A stretch of 64,000 bases of DNA from Capsicum annuum. Lineage: Eukaryota; Streptophyta; Magnoliopsida; Solanales; Solanaceae. The stretch covers positions 3,112,310 through 3,176,309 of the forward strand of contig NC_061118.1 of the NCBI RefSeq assembly GCF_002878395.1, read 5' to 3'. A program made the translations under genes and the position numbers. Every line of letters starts with the position of its first letter. Positions within the stretch are counted from its first letter, which is position 1. A model generated the notes under the pieces. It saw only the letters and a program-made list of their open reading frames with translations. It searched no databases and was not told where the DNA came from. Positions 33,179-44,625 of the stretch are shown one piece after another.

Positions 33179-33200
33179 CCATAGGATTTGATATAGAGTT
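33179..33200 (-). other. Degraded tRNA-Met primer site of element D
   Basis: On the minus strand, directly after the right LTR, the sequence AACTCTATATCAAATCCTA resembles the chromovirus primer region with TGGTATCAGAGCC, mainly with G replaced by A. The stretch 32978-33178 between this and gag holds nothing else recognisable. Confidence 0.45.
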
Positions 33201-34530
33201 TGTAATGCTCCGAGACTACACCCTAAGTGGCACACGATGCTTACAACCCTGAAGGACCATAAGCTAACCCATGACTGGTACCTTCTGTGAGCACTAAATA
33301 TAAAACTGGAATATATATGCAGAAGAAATCTGAAAATTTCATAAGGTTCTCAAAATACTGAAATAATAACTAAGTATAACTAATAATAACGTCTTAAACT
33401 GCATAACTAACTATGTTGATCTGAAAGCCTATAACTGTCTGAATATGGAGTTGGTGGGACAAACCCCCAAGTAACTCCACCTGAAATAACTACTGAACTG
33501 CTAGAATACTGAAATAGATAAACTCAATCCTCAAAATATGAGGACTCACCACTTTATCTGCTACTGATAGCCTAAGCTGCTAAGTATGTTCAGGAACATA
33601 AGCATCCAAACCTATGATATGAGACATCATAGAACATTAGAAAGTATGCTATCAATATGAGAAATGTACTGGTATGCTAAGTGAGGTAAGGTTGATATAC
33701 ATGGGTTCATATGTATGAGATTATAACTGACTGAATGAATATAATAAAGTAACTGGATGAGAGTTCATGTATAACTGTAACCACTTACCATACTTAACAT
33801 GCAATACTGCACATATAGGCATACATCCTATATCTGAGATTTTAATGAAACTGAGTACTGAATTTTTATGGATTAGTAAAAAATGATATCCATGGTTCTG
33901 TAAAACTGACTAAAGTTCTTTACTGAATACTAAGACTAAAACTGTAATAGTAGGAGTGTTCATCTAACCAACATACCCCGATGTAGACTGATTTAGGGTC
34001 CAACCTGTGACCCCAGTTGGAAGGGTGTTAGCACCTTGCCACTAAATACTAATAGCTCCGTTAACCCTAATCAGGCATGTAGACTTATGAAATGTATATA
34101 TGATTGCATCGACCCTAGTCTGGCAGGAGGAAAAATCACCCTATGCTAGCTATGTAGTTCTGTAACTCAGGGATTGCTACTAAGGGTCAAACCCTAACTC
34201 ACAGGAATACCCCCATCCCTAAGTTCGCTCGATGCAAAATCCTACTCCCAACTGAAAGACACTGATCACTAGACTATACTATGCTTGACTGAACTAAACC
34301 TGATTATGTTGGCTGACTGAACTGGACTGATTTTACTGAGTTCTGTTAACTGACTGAGTACTACGGTTCTTGACCATTACTGGGACTATTAACTACTACA
34401 ACTAAGTAAATAACTACATTTCGGGTAATAAATACCCCAGGACTCGATATCATAATTAATAAACTCATATCATAACTTTAGAAACACAATAATAGGTTAC
34501 CATGCATAATTTACTCATATGGACATTTTA
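33201..34530 (-). repeat. Right (5') LTR of element D, first piece
   Basis: It begins TGTAATGCTCCGAGACT on the plus strand and matches the left LTR from its first bases to ATGGACATTTTA at 34530. Bases 34526-34530 (TTTTA) are the left target duplication of element E. Confidence 0.85.
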
Positions 34531-36556
34531 TGTTACGACCCAAAATCACCTCCCGAGACGTCACATGGTGTTTAGGGCTACAAGTAGCCCCAAGCTAACC
34601 CTTTGAGCCTACCACTTCTCAAAATAACTCATTCAAGAAGGAATATACAAAACACTGGCACTATTATATCAAATGAAAGGAAATACCAAGATAATACTCG
34701 GTCCAAACAACCATAATACTAGAAATCTCAACATAACCACAGTCTGATAACTAGTCTGATAAAGCCTCTACTACTCCATGAATGCGAGAGCCATTAGGAC
34801 AGGTCCCCAACAGACTCAAACTGAACTGAAAGTAATAACATAAAAACTCAAATACTGAAATATCTGAAGATGGGTCCCCAAACCATGAGGACTCACCACT
34901 GTAGAAATATAGATGAAGGTACTCGGGAATCACTGACGAGGCTGGGATTGAGCACCTGAACCTACATTATAAGACAATATAACACATAGAAGTATATATG
35001 GATCAATACTTGGGAATGTACTGAGTATATGGGGGTGTATGCATTTACATAAAACAATATCAATACTCTTTAATCAAATCATGCATGCAAATAAGAATGA
35101 CTCACATGGCTTGAAACAATCTAAAATGTAAATCTCATAAATCATGTAGAATGAAGCATGTAACACAAATCTCATGAGTCATTATACTTTGGCTTTAAAA
35201 TCTACACTCTCCTCTTTTTCTCATTACTCATAGGATGAAGGAAGCTTTAAACAATAATTTCAACTCATGAATATGTCTCATGGAGTGTAAAACTTCTTTA
35301 TTGCTCAAGAACTTATAACTCTTTTGAACTCAAACACTTGGAACTAAGAATCATATGACTTTGGTATAAAAACTGATGAGCAACTCTTATTAGTGGAGAA
35401 AACTACTTCTTCTTTGGAAAATACTTAAAAGAAATTCGTTCAGTTTAAAAAATATGTCATCTCAAAGCTTTACGGAAAATATCTATCTCAATGGAAAATA
35501 CTTTAGTTTAGGGAGGTTCTCTTAACCGACATAAACCATGCAATCTATATGGAGTCCAACATCTTATCCTCCTAAGAAAGAAACCTCACACTGGGGAGAG
35601 GCATCATAATCTTGCCAAGGAGTATATCCTAAATTCATTGATCACTTATCTCGGCCTCGGGCCTAATCATCTCGGCCTCGGGCCCAAAATCTCAAACCTA
35701 TGGTGGCACATAGTTTTGGAGTAAGAAATCATAGTAACTTACCCAATTCGATGATAAATACTACTCCCTTTAGTTTATCTCGCTTATCTCATAGAAATCC
35801 ACTTTCAAAATAATCTCATGGTTCATAAGAACCCAATAATCAAATCTGCAATCTCATATGGTAGAGTGGATTTCAAAAGTCTACTATTAGGTCAAAAAAT
35901 TTCTCAATAATCTCAAAATAATCAAATCATGTGTGCTTATAGAATAATAGTTCATAAAATTGCAAGTCTCAAGTAGGGATTAATGACCCATAATTCAATC
36001 TCAAGTTAAAACTCATCATAATGCATAATAGATAGCATATAGATTCATAATTCATGTAGAAATCTGGAAGTTGGAACAATTTGTCTCAAAATATCAACAT
36101 GCTCATATACTTCAATTTCTTGAAAATTGAAACTCTTAAATTCTCAAGGAGTAACAACATAGGGTATAAACCCAACTTTAATTTCTTAAGAAAATATGCA
36201 AAATCATGCTACGTGACTTTCAATTCATGGGAAACATCAAGATATTGCAATCAATAACAATGGATGAAAAACCCTAATTCAATATCATGTAAAATGTCAT
36301 TGATTGCAGAAAATTATAGTTTAAATAAGCCTTTGGGAAAAAGGGTGAAAGGATTACCCTTATTCAAAACCCCACATACCTTAGATTATGAAATTGGATG
36401 AACAAGCTTGCTTTAAACTCTTGTTCTTACTCTTGAGAGAGGGTTCTTGCAACCCTTGAACTTAGGGAAGCTTAAATCTCAACTCAATTTGTAGAATCTA
36501 TGGTGAGTTCTTCGATTTATTGAAGAAGGGTTTTAGATTAGATCTTAGGGAGAAAC
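34531..36556 (-). repeat. Left (3') LTR of element E, truncated
   Basis: It starts TGTTACGACCCAAAATC. From about 35491 it matches 40086 onward in the right LTR, and homology ends at about 36556 (AGAAAC), where the right LTR continues another 620 bp. The missing piece would have joined the internal region, so an internal deletion removed the LTR end, polypurine tract and integrase end together. The 60-codon frame at 34751-34933 is not a gene. Confidence 0.8.
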
Positions 36557-37470
36557 ATAACGGGGACTAAGCTTTCCTTTTTTACCAAACCTCTTCACCC
36601 CTTTCATGGGGTGAAATCTTCAAGTACACTAAATCACCTACATCAAACTGAATATGACTTTTGACAACTCTGAGCTGTCTTTAACCTCTCTCTAATCAAC
36701 TTAACTTTCTCCATATCTTCAAATACTGCATCAAGCCCAATCATGGCAACTTTACCCACCTCAAACCAACCTATAGGTGATCTATATCTCCTATCATACA
36801 AAGCCTCTAATTATGCTATCCCGATACTAGTATGGTAACTATTGTTATAAGCAAACTCTATCAATCGCAAATGCGTATCCTAACTACCTTTGAAATTAAG
36901 AGCACACGCCCTTAACATATCTTCTAGAGTTTGAAAGGTCCTCTCAGCCTGACCATCTATCTGTGATGAAAAACGGAACTCAAAAGAACTTGGGTACCAA
37001 GACCCTATTGAAATGCCCTCCAAAAATGAGAAGTAAATTGAGTACCTCTTCCGAAATGATAGATGAGAGAACTCCGTGCTGCCTGACTAACACCCGAATA
37101 TACAATCTAGCATAATCCTTAGCTGTATAAGATGTATGCACGGTTAAGAAGTGCACAGACATAGTCAGCTTGTCTACAACAACCCAAATAGAATCATGAT
37201 GACGATGCAAAAAAGGTAACCCGGTCACAAAGTACATATTCACCACCTCCCACTTCCAAGTAGGTATACCAAACTTTTGCATCATACCACCAGGTCTTTG
37301 GTGCTCTACCTTAACCTATTGGCATATTTCACACTTTCCTACAAACTAAGTGATATCCTTCTTCACACCATTCCACCAATAGATTTCCTACAAGTCATGG
37401 TACATCTTGGTAGTGTCAGGATCAATAGAATACCATGCACCATGTTCTTCATCCATAATCCTTGGCCTCA
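36557..37470 (-). pseudogene. Element E integrase
   Basis: The frame 37285-36980 encodes IPTWKWEVVNMYFVTGLPF, the D-S-I-W-V-V-V-D-K-L segment, VHFLTVHTSYTAKDYARLYI and a broken D-x-G-x-x-F region. The sequence at 36660-36557 reads the KISP-type GPY/F approach of the integrase C-terminus in other frames and is cut off by the LTR. In the first motif the catalytic position reads MYF rather than MDF, so the first Asp appears lost. The chromodomain-like end is absent. Confidence 0.75.
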
Positions 37471-38150
37471 TATCATAAACACACAAAACGCACAATCTAC
37501 CCTACAATCTCAACACTTCATCTCCCCCTTGGGAGAAAACCTCTACCTTTTGGTCCTTAACAGATTCCTTCAGTCTGGCCAAACTAGGATCTCTATCTTG
37601 CTTCTCCTTTACTTTCGAAACTAAAGAGAATTTGGAACTACTTTGCACCAAAGTACTTCCCTCAGCTGAATCAAGCAACCTAACACCTAATCTAGCCAGA
37701 CAATGCACATCACGAGCTAAATCTTTCTTACCTTCCTTTACATGAGCAGCACTACCCATAGACAATCTGCTAAGGGCATCCGCCACTATATTGGCCTTGC
37801 CCAGGTGATACAACACACTTATCCCATAGTCTTTTAACAACTCTAACCACCTTCTCTGCCTAAGATTCAACTCCCTCTATGTAAACACATACTGTATGCT
37901 CTTATGATCAGTAAACACATCAACATGAACACCATAAAGATAGTGTCTCCATATTTTCAAAGCAAAGACCACAACAGCTAACTCAAGATCATGGGTTGGG
38001 TAATTCTTCTCATGGGACTTTAATTATCTAAAGGCATAGGATATAACCTTACCTCTTTGCATCAACACACAACCCAAACCAATTCTAGAGGCATCACAAT
38101 ACACAACAAAACCATCTGTACCATCAGGCAAGGTCAACACAGGGACTGAA
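37471..38150 (-). pseudogene. Element E RNase H and connection
   Basis: The frame 37870-37502 holds NLRQRRWLELLKDYGISVLY, HLGKANIVADALSRLSMGS and a long KEKQDRDPSLARLKES tail leading to integrase. Upstream, at about 38120-37890, segments of the RNase H core (LPDGTDGFVVYCDAS-like, [15 protein letters not shown]) can be made out in other frames with stops. Confidence 0.75.
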
Positions 38151-38990
38151 GTAAGTTGAGTCTTCAATTTCTGAAAACTCTTCTCACAAGAATCTGACTA
38201 TTGAACTTAACTTTCTTTTGGGTCAATCGGGTCATGGTAGATGTAATAGAAGAGAAACCTTCATTAAAATGTCTATAATAGCCCGCTAGACCCAAGAAAC
38301 TTCTAATGTCAGAGGGAGAGATAGGTTTAGGCTAATTTCTTATAGCTTCTATCTTTTGGGGATCAACTCTAATACCTTCGGCTGAAATAATATGACCCAA
38401 AAAGGGTACAAACCTTAGCCAAAATTTACACTTACTAAATTTAGCAAACAACTGGGGACCTCTAAGAGTCTTTAAGACAATTTAAAGGTGATCTGCATGA
38501 TCATGCTTACTACGAGAGTAGAAAAAGATGTCATCTATGAATACTATGACAAACATATTAAGATATTACTTGAACACTCGATTCATGAGGTCCATAAAAG
38601 CTGCTGGGGCTTTGGTTAACCCAAAAGACATGGCTAGAAACTCAAAGTGACTATAGCGGGTTTGAAAGGCTGTCTTTGGAATATCACATTCCCTCACTTT
38701 AAGTTGATGATAGCCAGATCTAAGGTCTATCTTAGAGAAATAACTTGCACCTTGCAACTGATCAAACAGGTCATTAATTCTCAAAAAGGGTACTTATTTT
38801 TGACTGTGACCTTGTTAAGCTGACGATAGTCAATGCACAAACACAAAGAACCATCTTTCTTCTGCACGAATAGAATAGCTACGTCCCATGGAGAAATACT
38901 GGGACTTATGAAACCTTTGTCTAAAAGATCTTTGAGTTGCTCTTTCAACTCCTTAAGCTCAGTAGGTGCCATACGATATAATGGAATAGA
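38151..38990 (-). pseudogene. Element E reverse transcriptase
   Basis: Frames 38972-38781 ([40 protein letters not shown]) and 38784-38566 ([40 protein letters not shown]) overlap at a frameshift near 38782. The Asp pair in FIDD is intact (codons 38535-38530). The thumb at about 38410-38160 is the source-type sequence of the gypsy scrap at 5438-5707. This is the best-preserved RT of the three Tekay-like elements. Confidence 0.85.
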
Positions 38991-40085
38991 AATGGGATGA
39001 GTTTCGGGAAGAAAGTCAATCCCAATTTATCTCTCTATTAGGAGGTACCACTAGGAGATATTCTAGAAAAACATCTGGAAACTCATTAACAATATCAAAT
39101 GACTGAATAGTTGGAGCCTTGGACTTAGTATCTTTGACTCTAACTAGGTGATAGATACAACCCTTAGATATTAGCTTTTTAGCTTTGAGATAGGAGATAA
39201 AATGACTCTTAGGAGATACCAAACTCCTAAACCACTTAAAAATTGGCCCATCATGGAACTAAAAATTGACCACGTGGGTACGATAGTTTATAGATGCATT
39301 CAAGAATGAAGCCAATCTATACCCAGAATAAGGTCAAAATCCACCTTGTCTAACTCTATCAAATCAGCAAGTATGACTCTATGAAGAACAGTAACAGGAC
39401 AATCTCTATACACTTATTTAGCAACAACCGACTCCCTTACTGGTATGGAGACTATGAAAGGCTTCGGAATCTTTTTGGGACTCATTTTGAGATTCACAGC
39501 CACAGTGGGGTCATATAGGAGAGATTTGACCCGGGGTCCAACAACACATAAACATAAAAAAAGATACGAAGCATACTAGTAACAATATCAGGAGAGTCCT
39601 TGTTCTCCTGGAAGGATGGTAAGGCATAGAATCTGTTCTGGCACTAACCGCCAGCAGTGCTAGATGAAGTATCCTAAACAGGGTTGGGATGAGAGACAAA
39701 AGCTGGTGTACTAGTAGTCTGTGCCTGAAGTTGGGCATCTCTAGTCCCCTGCCTAGCATGCGGATAATCTCTAAGTCTGTGGCCTTCTTGCCATAACCAA
39801 AACAACCCCTCAAACCTATGAAACACTCACCGGGATGGTCCCTACCACAATTAGCATAAAAAGGATAATGAGGCCTATTACTAACACTGTTCTATGATCT
39901 AGACATAAAAGACCTGCTCCCTTGCTACTGACTTCCTCTAGATGTGGGAGCACTAGTTGGTAAAGGCGCTGGAATAGATAGATGTCTCTGAAACTGAGGG
40001 CGGGTTCCTCCATGGAACCTAGGCTGACTATACTTATGCTGCTCAGATCTAGCCCTCTTGTTACCCCCACTCTATCTCTTTCTTT
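38991..40085 (-). pseudogene. Element E gag C-terminus and protease
   Basis: Frames 40070-39816, 39813-39511 and 39222-39016 cover the end of gag, a zinc-knuckle region at about 39805-39783 (C-F-G-Y-G-K, then shifted one base so GHRLRDYP lies in the next frame), the protease with an LLDPG-type active site near 39540-39525, and the link to RT ([29 protein letters not shown]-like). The gag N-terminal half is missing: at about 40086 the sequence becomes LTR. The region is divided by at least three shifts or stops. Confidence 0.7.
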
Positions 40086-41771
40086 AATGGAACATACTTT
40101 AGTTTAGGGAGGTTCTTTTAACCGACATAAAGCATGCAAACTAGATGGAGTCCAATGTCTTGTCCTCCTAAGGAAGAAACATCACATTGGGTAGAGGAAT
40201 TATACTCTTGCCAAGGAGTATAACCTCAACTCAGTGATCACTTATCTCGGCCTCGGGCCTAATCATCTCAGCCTCAGGCCCAAAATCTTAAACCTACGGT
40301 GGTACATAGTTCTGGGGTAAGAAACTGTGGTAACTTACCTAACTCAAAGCTAAATACTACTCCCTTTAGTTTATCATGCTCATATCATGGAAATCCATTT
40401 TCAAAATAATCTCATAGTTCATAAGAACCCAACAATTAAATTTGTAATCTCATGTAGTAGAGTGGATTTCAAAACTCTTTGACCATTAGGTCAAAACATT
40501 TCTCAATAATCTCAAAATACTCAAATCATGGGTGATTATAGCATAATTGTTCGTAAAATTGCAAGTCTCAAGAAGGGCTTAGTGACCCATAATTCAATCT
40601 CAAGTTAAAACTCATCATAATGCATAATAGATAGCATATAGATTCATAATTCATGTAGAAATCTGGAAGTTACAACAATTTGTCTCAAAATATCAACATA
40701 CTCATATACTTCAATTTTTAGAACATTGAAACTCTTAAATTCTCAAGGAGTAACAACATAGGGTATAAACCCAGCTTCAATTTCTTAAGAAAACATGCAA
40801 AATCATGCTATTTGACTTTCAATTCATAGGAAACATCAAGATATTGCAATCAATAACAATGGGTGAAAAACCCTAATTCAATATCATTTAAAATCTCATA
40901 GATTGCATAAAGTTTTAGTTTAAATAAGCCTTTGGGCACAAGGGTGAAAGGATTACCCTTGTTCAAAACCCCATATACCTTATATTATGAAATTGAATGA
41001 ACAAGCTTGCTTCAAACTCTTCTTCTAACTCTTTAGAGAGGGTTCTTGCAACCCTTGAACTTAAGGAGCTTAAATCTCAACTTAATTTGTAGAATCTATG
41101 GTGTGTTTTTGGATTTCTTGGAGAAGGGTTTTAGATTTGATCTTGAGGGAGAAACCCTTGCTCTCTTGTATTTTGGATGATGAATGAAGTCATTTTCTTT
41201 ATTTGGAAAATATTTGGTTGATAAAAGAGTGGAAAGATCGAAGAGTCCCTTTTAAAAATGACTTAAAATACTGAACGGGGCTTTAACAATTAGAGCAACG
41301 GTCCATCGCTAGCCTGATTGTCTGTTGGATCATTTGTCACACGTTGGTCAGAAAAAGAACACACTACCTCAATGTGATGGGCTCAGCGATGGTCCATCAG
41401 AATCTCGACGGTCTGTCAGATCGTCCATCACATGTTGGCCAGGAAAAGGTCACACTACCTCAGCGGCGACATATCAGTGATGGTCCATCACAGCCTTGAT
41501 GGTCCATTATTCTGGCCATCACACTTGGGCCATAAAAGGGAGTTACTGTCTTGGTTGCGATGGTCCGAGCGATGGTCCATCACAGACTCGACGGCCCACC
41601 AGATCGTCCATCGCACCTGGGCGATTACGACAACCCTCAAATTTAAGAAAATTATTTATGGTTGAAACACCAATCACTTGGAAACACTTCTCAATCTTTT
41701 AGGGATAGAATTACACTTCACTTGACACACTCTAAGGCTCGAACTATGAGTGAACTTTGCGGGGTCTTACA
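40086..41771 (-). repeat. Right (5') LTR of element E, truncated
   Basis: It matches the left LTR from 35491 (TACTTTAGTTTAGGGAGGTT region) to 36556, then carries 620 bp more to GGGTCTTACA at 41771. It lacks the 960 bp nearest the internal region. Left and right pieces together imply an intact LTR of about 2.65 kb. It contains the 91-bp tandem repeat. The frames at 41432-41702 are reading frames of that repeat. Confidence 0.8.
41291..41635. repeat. About 91-bp tandem repeat in the element E LTR
   Basis: Roughly three and a half imperfect units, each opening with ATGGTCCATCA and containing a second GACGGTCYGTCAG-type half-repeat about 19 bp later, at about 41385, 41476 and 41568. The repeats are GC-rich and CpG-rich against an AT-rich background. 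Confidence 0.8.
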
Positions 41772-41776
41772 TTTTA

Positions 41777-42055
41777 TCAAACACTTGGGGAGCATGATTG
41801 TTATATATGAGAAATAAACACAAAGGAAATCATAACAACAGCATGCAACTTGCAAATTCAATGGGCTTTGATATGAGAGATTCCTAATTCAATACACATG
41901 CTAACTAATTTCATGAACCTCATAAAAAATCTTAACTTTATACCCATACAACAACACAAATATGAGAATAATTCAATTCATAAAATGAGAATCATAATTT
42001 AAAGTTTTTGAAATGTTTCTTGAACTTCAAGGATGGAAGGAGGCACAAGGATGAA
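41777..42055 (-). repeat. Right LTR of element D, second piece
   Basis: Matches 27297-27580 of the left LTR, from TCAAACACTTGGGG to CAAGGATGAA. It ends with the left target duplication of A4 (ATGAA, 42051-42055). Confidence 0.85.
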
Positions 42056-43877
42056 TGATATTAGGTGTATTTATGCATTCTAGTGTCACTATTTTACCTT
42101 TTAAAGCCTTGTTTTGACGATGATTCATGTGCTATATAGATTGATAATGAGATAAATATGTATCAAAGTGTTAAATCATTTGTTTATGATGTTAAGAGTT
42201 ATTTTCAAATAAGTTTGTACCTAAAAGATTCATTTAGAGTTCAACCCGGAAAACTAGTGCTACTAGCTTGAAGTAGGTGCTTGTCTAGCTGATTCTGGTG
42301 GATTCTATTGTGTTTAAAGTGATAAATGGTTTTAATTTATATTTATATGTGAAAAAACTTGTTGATAATTCTCAAGGGTCAATTGGATCAAGCCAAGGGT
42401 CAAAACAATGAGTCAAAGATCAAAGTGAAATTAGCCTATGCTTAGCTCATGTTTCTAGTTCATCGTATTAGATGTTGTGTTATTTTGAGCTTTAAATTTA
42501 TGTTTTTAATTATATAGGATGATTTTTCAATTGATTAATATGATATGTAAAGGATATAGAAGCTTCAAATCAAGTGGAAAAAACTCAAAAAGGATCGGAA
42601 TAGCTCAATAAAGGCACAATACACAGATTGATGCGCTTTCGGACCCCTGGAATGTCTTTGGTGCGTATCAACTGTAGGAGTGAAAAATGAATGTGTGTTA
42701 AACACTAATGGATTCATAAGAGGCTCAAAATAGCAACCAACTATCACGTGGTTGTCCTAAAGGCGATTAGCCTGCGACTCGGGCTCATTTTTGTGCTCCC
42801 TTGCCTTAGAAATTTTTTTGAAGACAAATTCCAGAGAGGGCGTGCATTTAGAGTGTCCAGCATCCTCTATTCCATAGGAATAAAGGGTGCAAATAATTAT
42901 CCATTTCATAGGAATATAGGGTGTGACGCATGCTCCACTCCATACTTGGGAGTTTTAAGCTAAATCAACTTCTATTGGGACTTGGATTACTCCTATGTTA
43001 TAAATACATGTTGTATCACGTTTTTACATACTTTTGAACATCTTAGAGGATTGAAGAGGATACCACAACTTCTTTTTAGGGTTTATATATCCTTAATTTA
43101 TATTCTTTTATGGTTTGTATCATCAATCAAAGGGATTGGATGATGAATATTTCCATTGAAGGTTAAAACTCCCTTGCCGGGGTTAATGCCTCAATCATGA
43201 TTACTTTCATTTTGAATTAAGTTCGTTGATTTTATTATCATCATTTATTGTTTGTTTATTCTTGTTTTAACAATTTAAAGGATTATCTACCCTTAGAATA
43301 CACCAATTGTAAACCTTGTGTTCTCGAGAGAAGGAGTATGGCGATAAAATATGGGAATAAGAAACGTAAGGTTTGTAGTCTTTTATAAAATAAGGATTTT
43401 AAATTAGCATCTAAGAAAGGGATGTAACTAGATGAGTTACTTGAATCATTTGTAGGATGATATTTGTAAAGAACTTAAGTGAACTATTACATCCCTGCTC
43501 AACAATGTAGTTGTAAGGTTCAACTTAGGAAAACGATTAGAGGTTGGGAAACCATAACATGCAATTAACCCTATGAATCAACAACCAAGATAAATAATTT
43601 AATGAATGAATTTCAACAATGTAGTATGATGGTTTGTTAGCCTTAACCTTGGGATTCTATCCATCGATTGTCCTAAGTCATTACTTTTTAGCATTAGTTT
43701 AGTTTAGCTTTAATTTACAATTCGAAAACTCTATTTGTTACTCTCCTCAATTGGACAAACTAGAATTGGATAGTTGGCAAACGTAAGTCCCTATGAGATC
43801 GATACTTGGGATTCCTTGAATCCACTTTACTACTTGATAAGACCATATACACTTACATATGCACTTGGGAGCTATCA
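42056..43877 (+). repeat. 5' LTR of A4
   Basis: It begins TGATATTAGG and ends GGGAGCTATCA, against TGTCA in the sister LTR. It aligns with 46566-48386 throughout. The 60- to 71-codon frames at 42565-42963 have counterparts in the sister LTR only as shifted remnants and are not treated as genes. Confidence 0.9.
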
Positions 43878-43883
43878 AGTTTT

Positions 43884-43903
43884 TGGCACTGTTAACAAGG
43901 AGT
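43884..43903 (+). other. Degraded tRNA-Asp-type primer site of A4
   Basis: TGGCACTGTTAACAAGGAGT follows the LTR with the same spacing as in the other family-A units. It matches the tRNA-Asp-type site at the first bases only and is more worn than 13083-13100. Confidence 0.6.
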
Positions 43904-43959
43904 TGTAACTAGGAAATTATCTTATCTTTAGTTTTTCTATATTAAGTTCTTAATAGTTT

Positions 43960-44625
43960 TTGTTTTTCTTAGTTTCTTTTTATTTTTATTTTATTTCTCT
44001 TTTTATCATGCTTCTTGACATGGCATCCTGGGATAGATGGTTTTCGAGTGATGACAATTCTATATGGTGTATAGTTTGTGGCCATAGTGGTCATTTTGAA
44101 GATATGTGTGCTGTTAATCCTGATTTAGTAATGTTTATGGGCTATGCTGGAATAAAAAGTTATATGAACAACTATAATCAAACGGTGAAGAATGAGCCAC
44201 AATCATGGAATAACCAGCAGAAGCAGTTTCAATAGGCCCAACCAAATCAGTCAACTAGCAACAAGGAAGAGATGCTAAAACAAATTTTAGTGTCCCAAGT
44301 ACAGTTTATGGAAGACATGAAGAACTATCAGGAGGCTATAGAACAATTGGATAATAAACTAAAAGTAGATACAGAGTTGACTTCCCAACCTATTGCAGAC
44401 AAAGTTGCTGACAATTTGAGGAATTTTGAGTACTCAAAAACTAAAATTGTTGAAAAGATCAAGGAGATACCACCGCCACCATATGAATCACTGCCATTAG
44501 ATTGTCATTTTTATTTTGTGACTAAAATTGAGAAGGTGAACAAAAGTGAGTGTGTAGTAGATTGTGTAGATTTTGAAGTAGGATTAGTTGGGCCCCATTT
44601 AAAAAATTTTCTATATTATGTTTAG
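43960..44625 (+). pseudogene. A4 gag-like remnant
   Basis: Two frames in phase (43960-44235 and 44272-44625) are separated by one stop at 44233-44235. The first has a hydrophobic stretch, then MASWDRWFSSDD (44008) and a CCHC zinc knuckle CIVCGHSGHFEDMC (44068-44109) followed by NPDLVMFMG. The second has a helical, coiled-coil-like segment (EEMLKQILVSQVQFMEDM… EAIEQLDNKLK) and a PPPPYE stretch before the acidic tail shared with 3004-3222. The arrangement fits the middle and C-terminal part of an Athila/Tat gag. The capsid-forming N-terminal half is absent. It is the least damaged gag of the family in this window. Confidence 0.75.

Larger units (their letters stand above)
34531..41771 (-). mobile_element. 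Element E: Tekay-like gypsy retrotransposon inside the LTR of D
   Basis: It is flanked by TTTTA at 34526-34530 and 41772-41776 and has proper ends TGTTACGACCC and GGGTCTTACA. Without it the D LTR reads through exactly as in the left LTR (27300 region). Both its LTRs are incomplete on their inner sides, and the integrase end and gag start are missing. On the minus strand the order is gag end, PR, RT, RNase H, IN. Stops and shifts break every domain. Confidence 0.9.

Noticed and set aside
44455..44500. PPPPYE stretch as a retroviral late-domain motif
   Set aside because: A short Pro-rich match in a degraded gag. The tandem family copies do not keep it, and plant elements are not known to bud.
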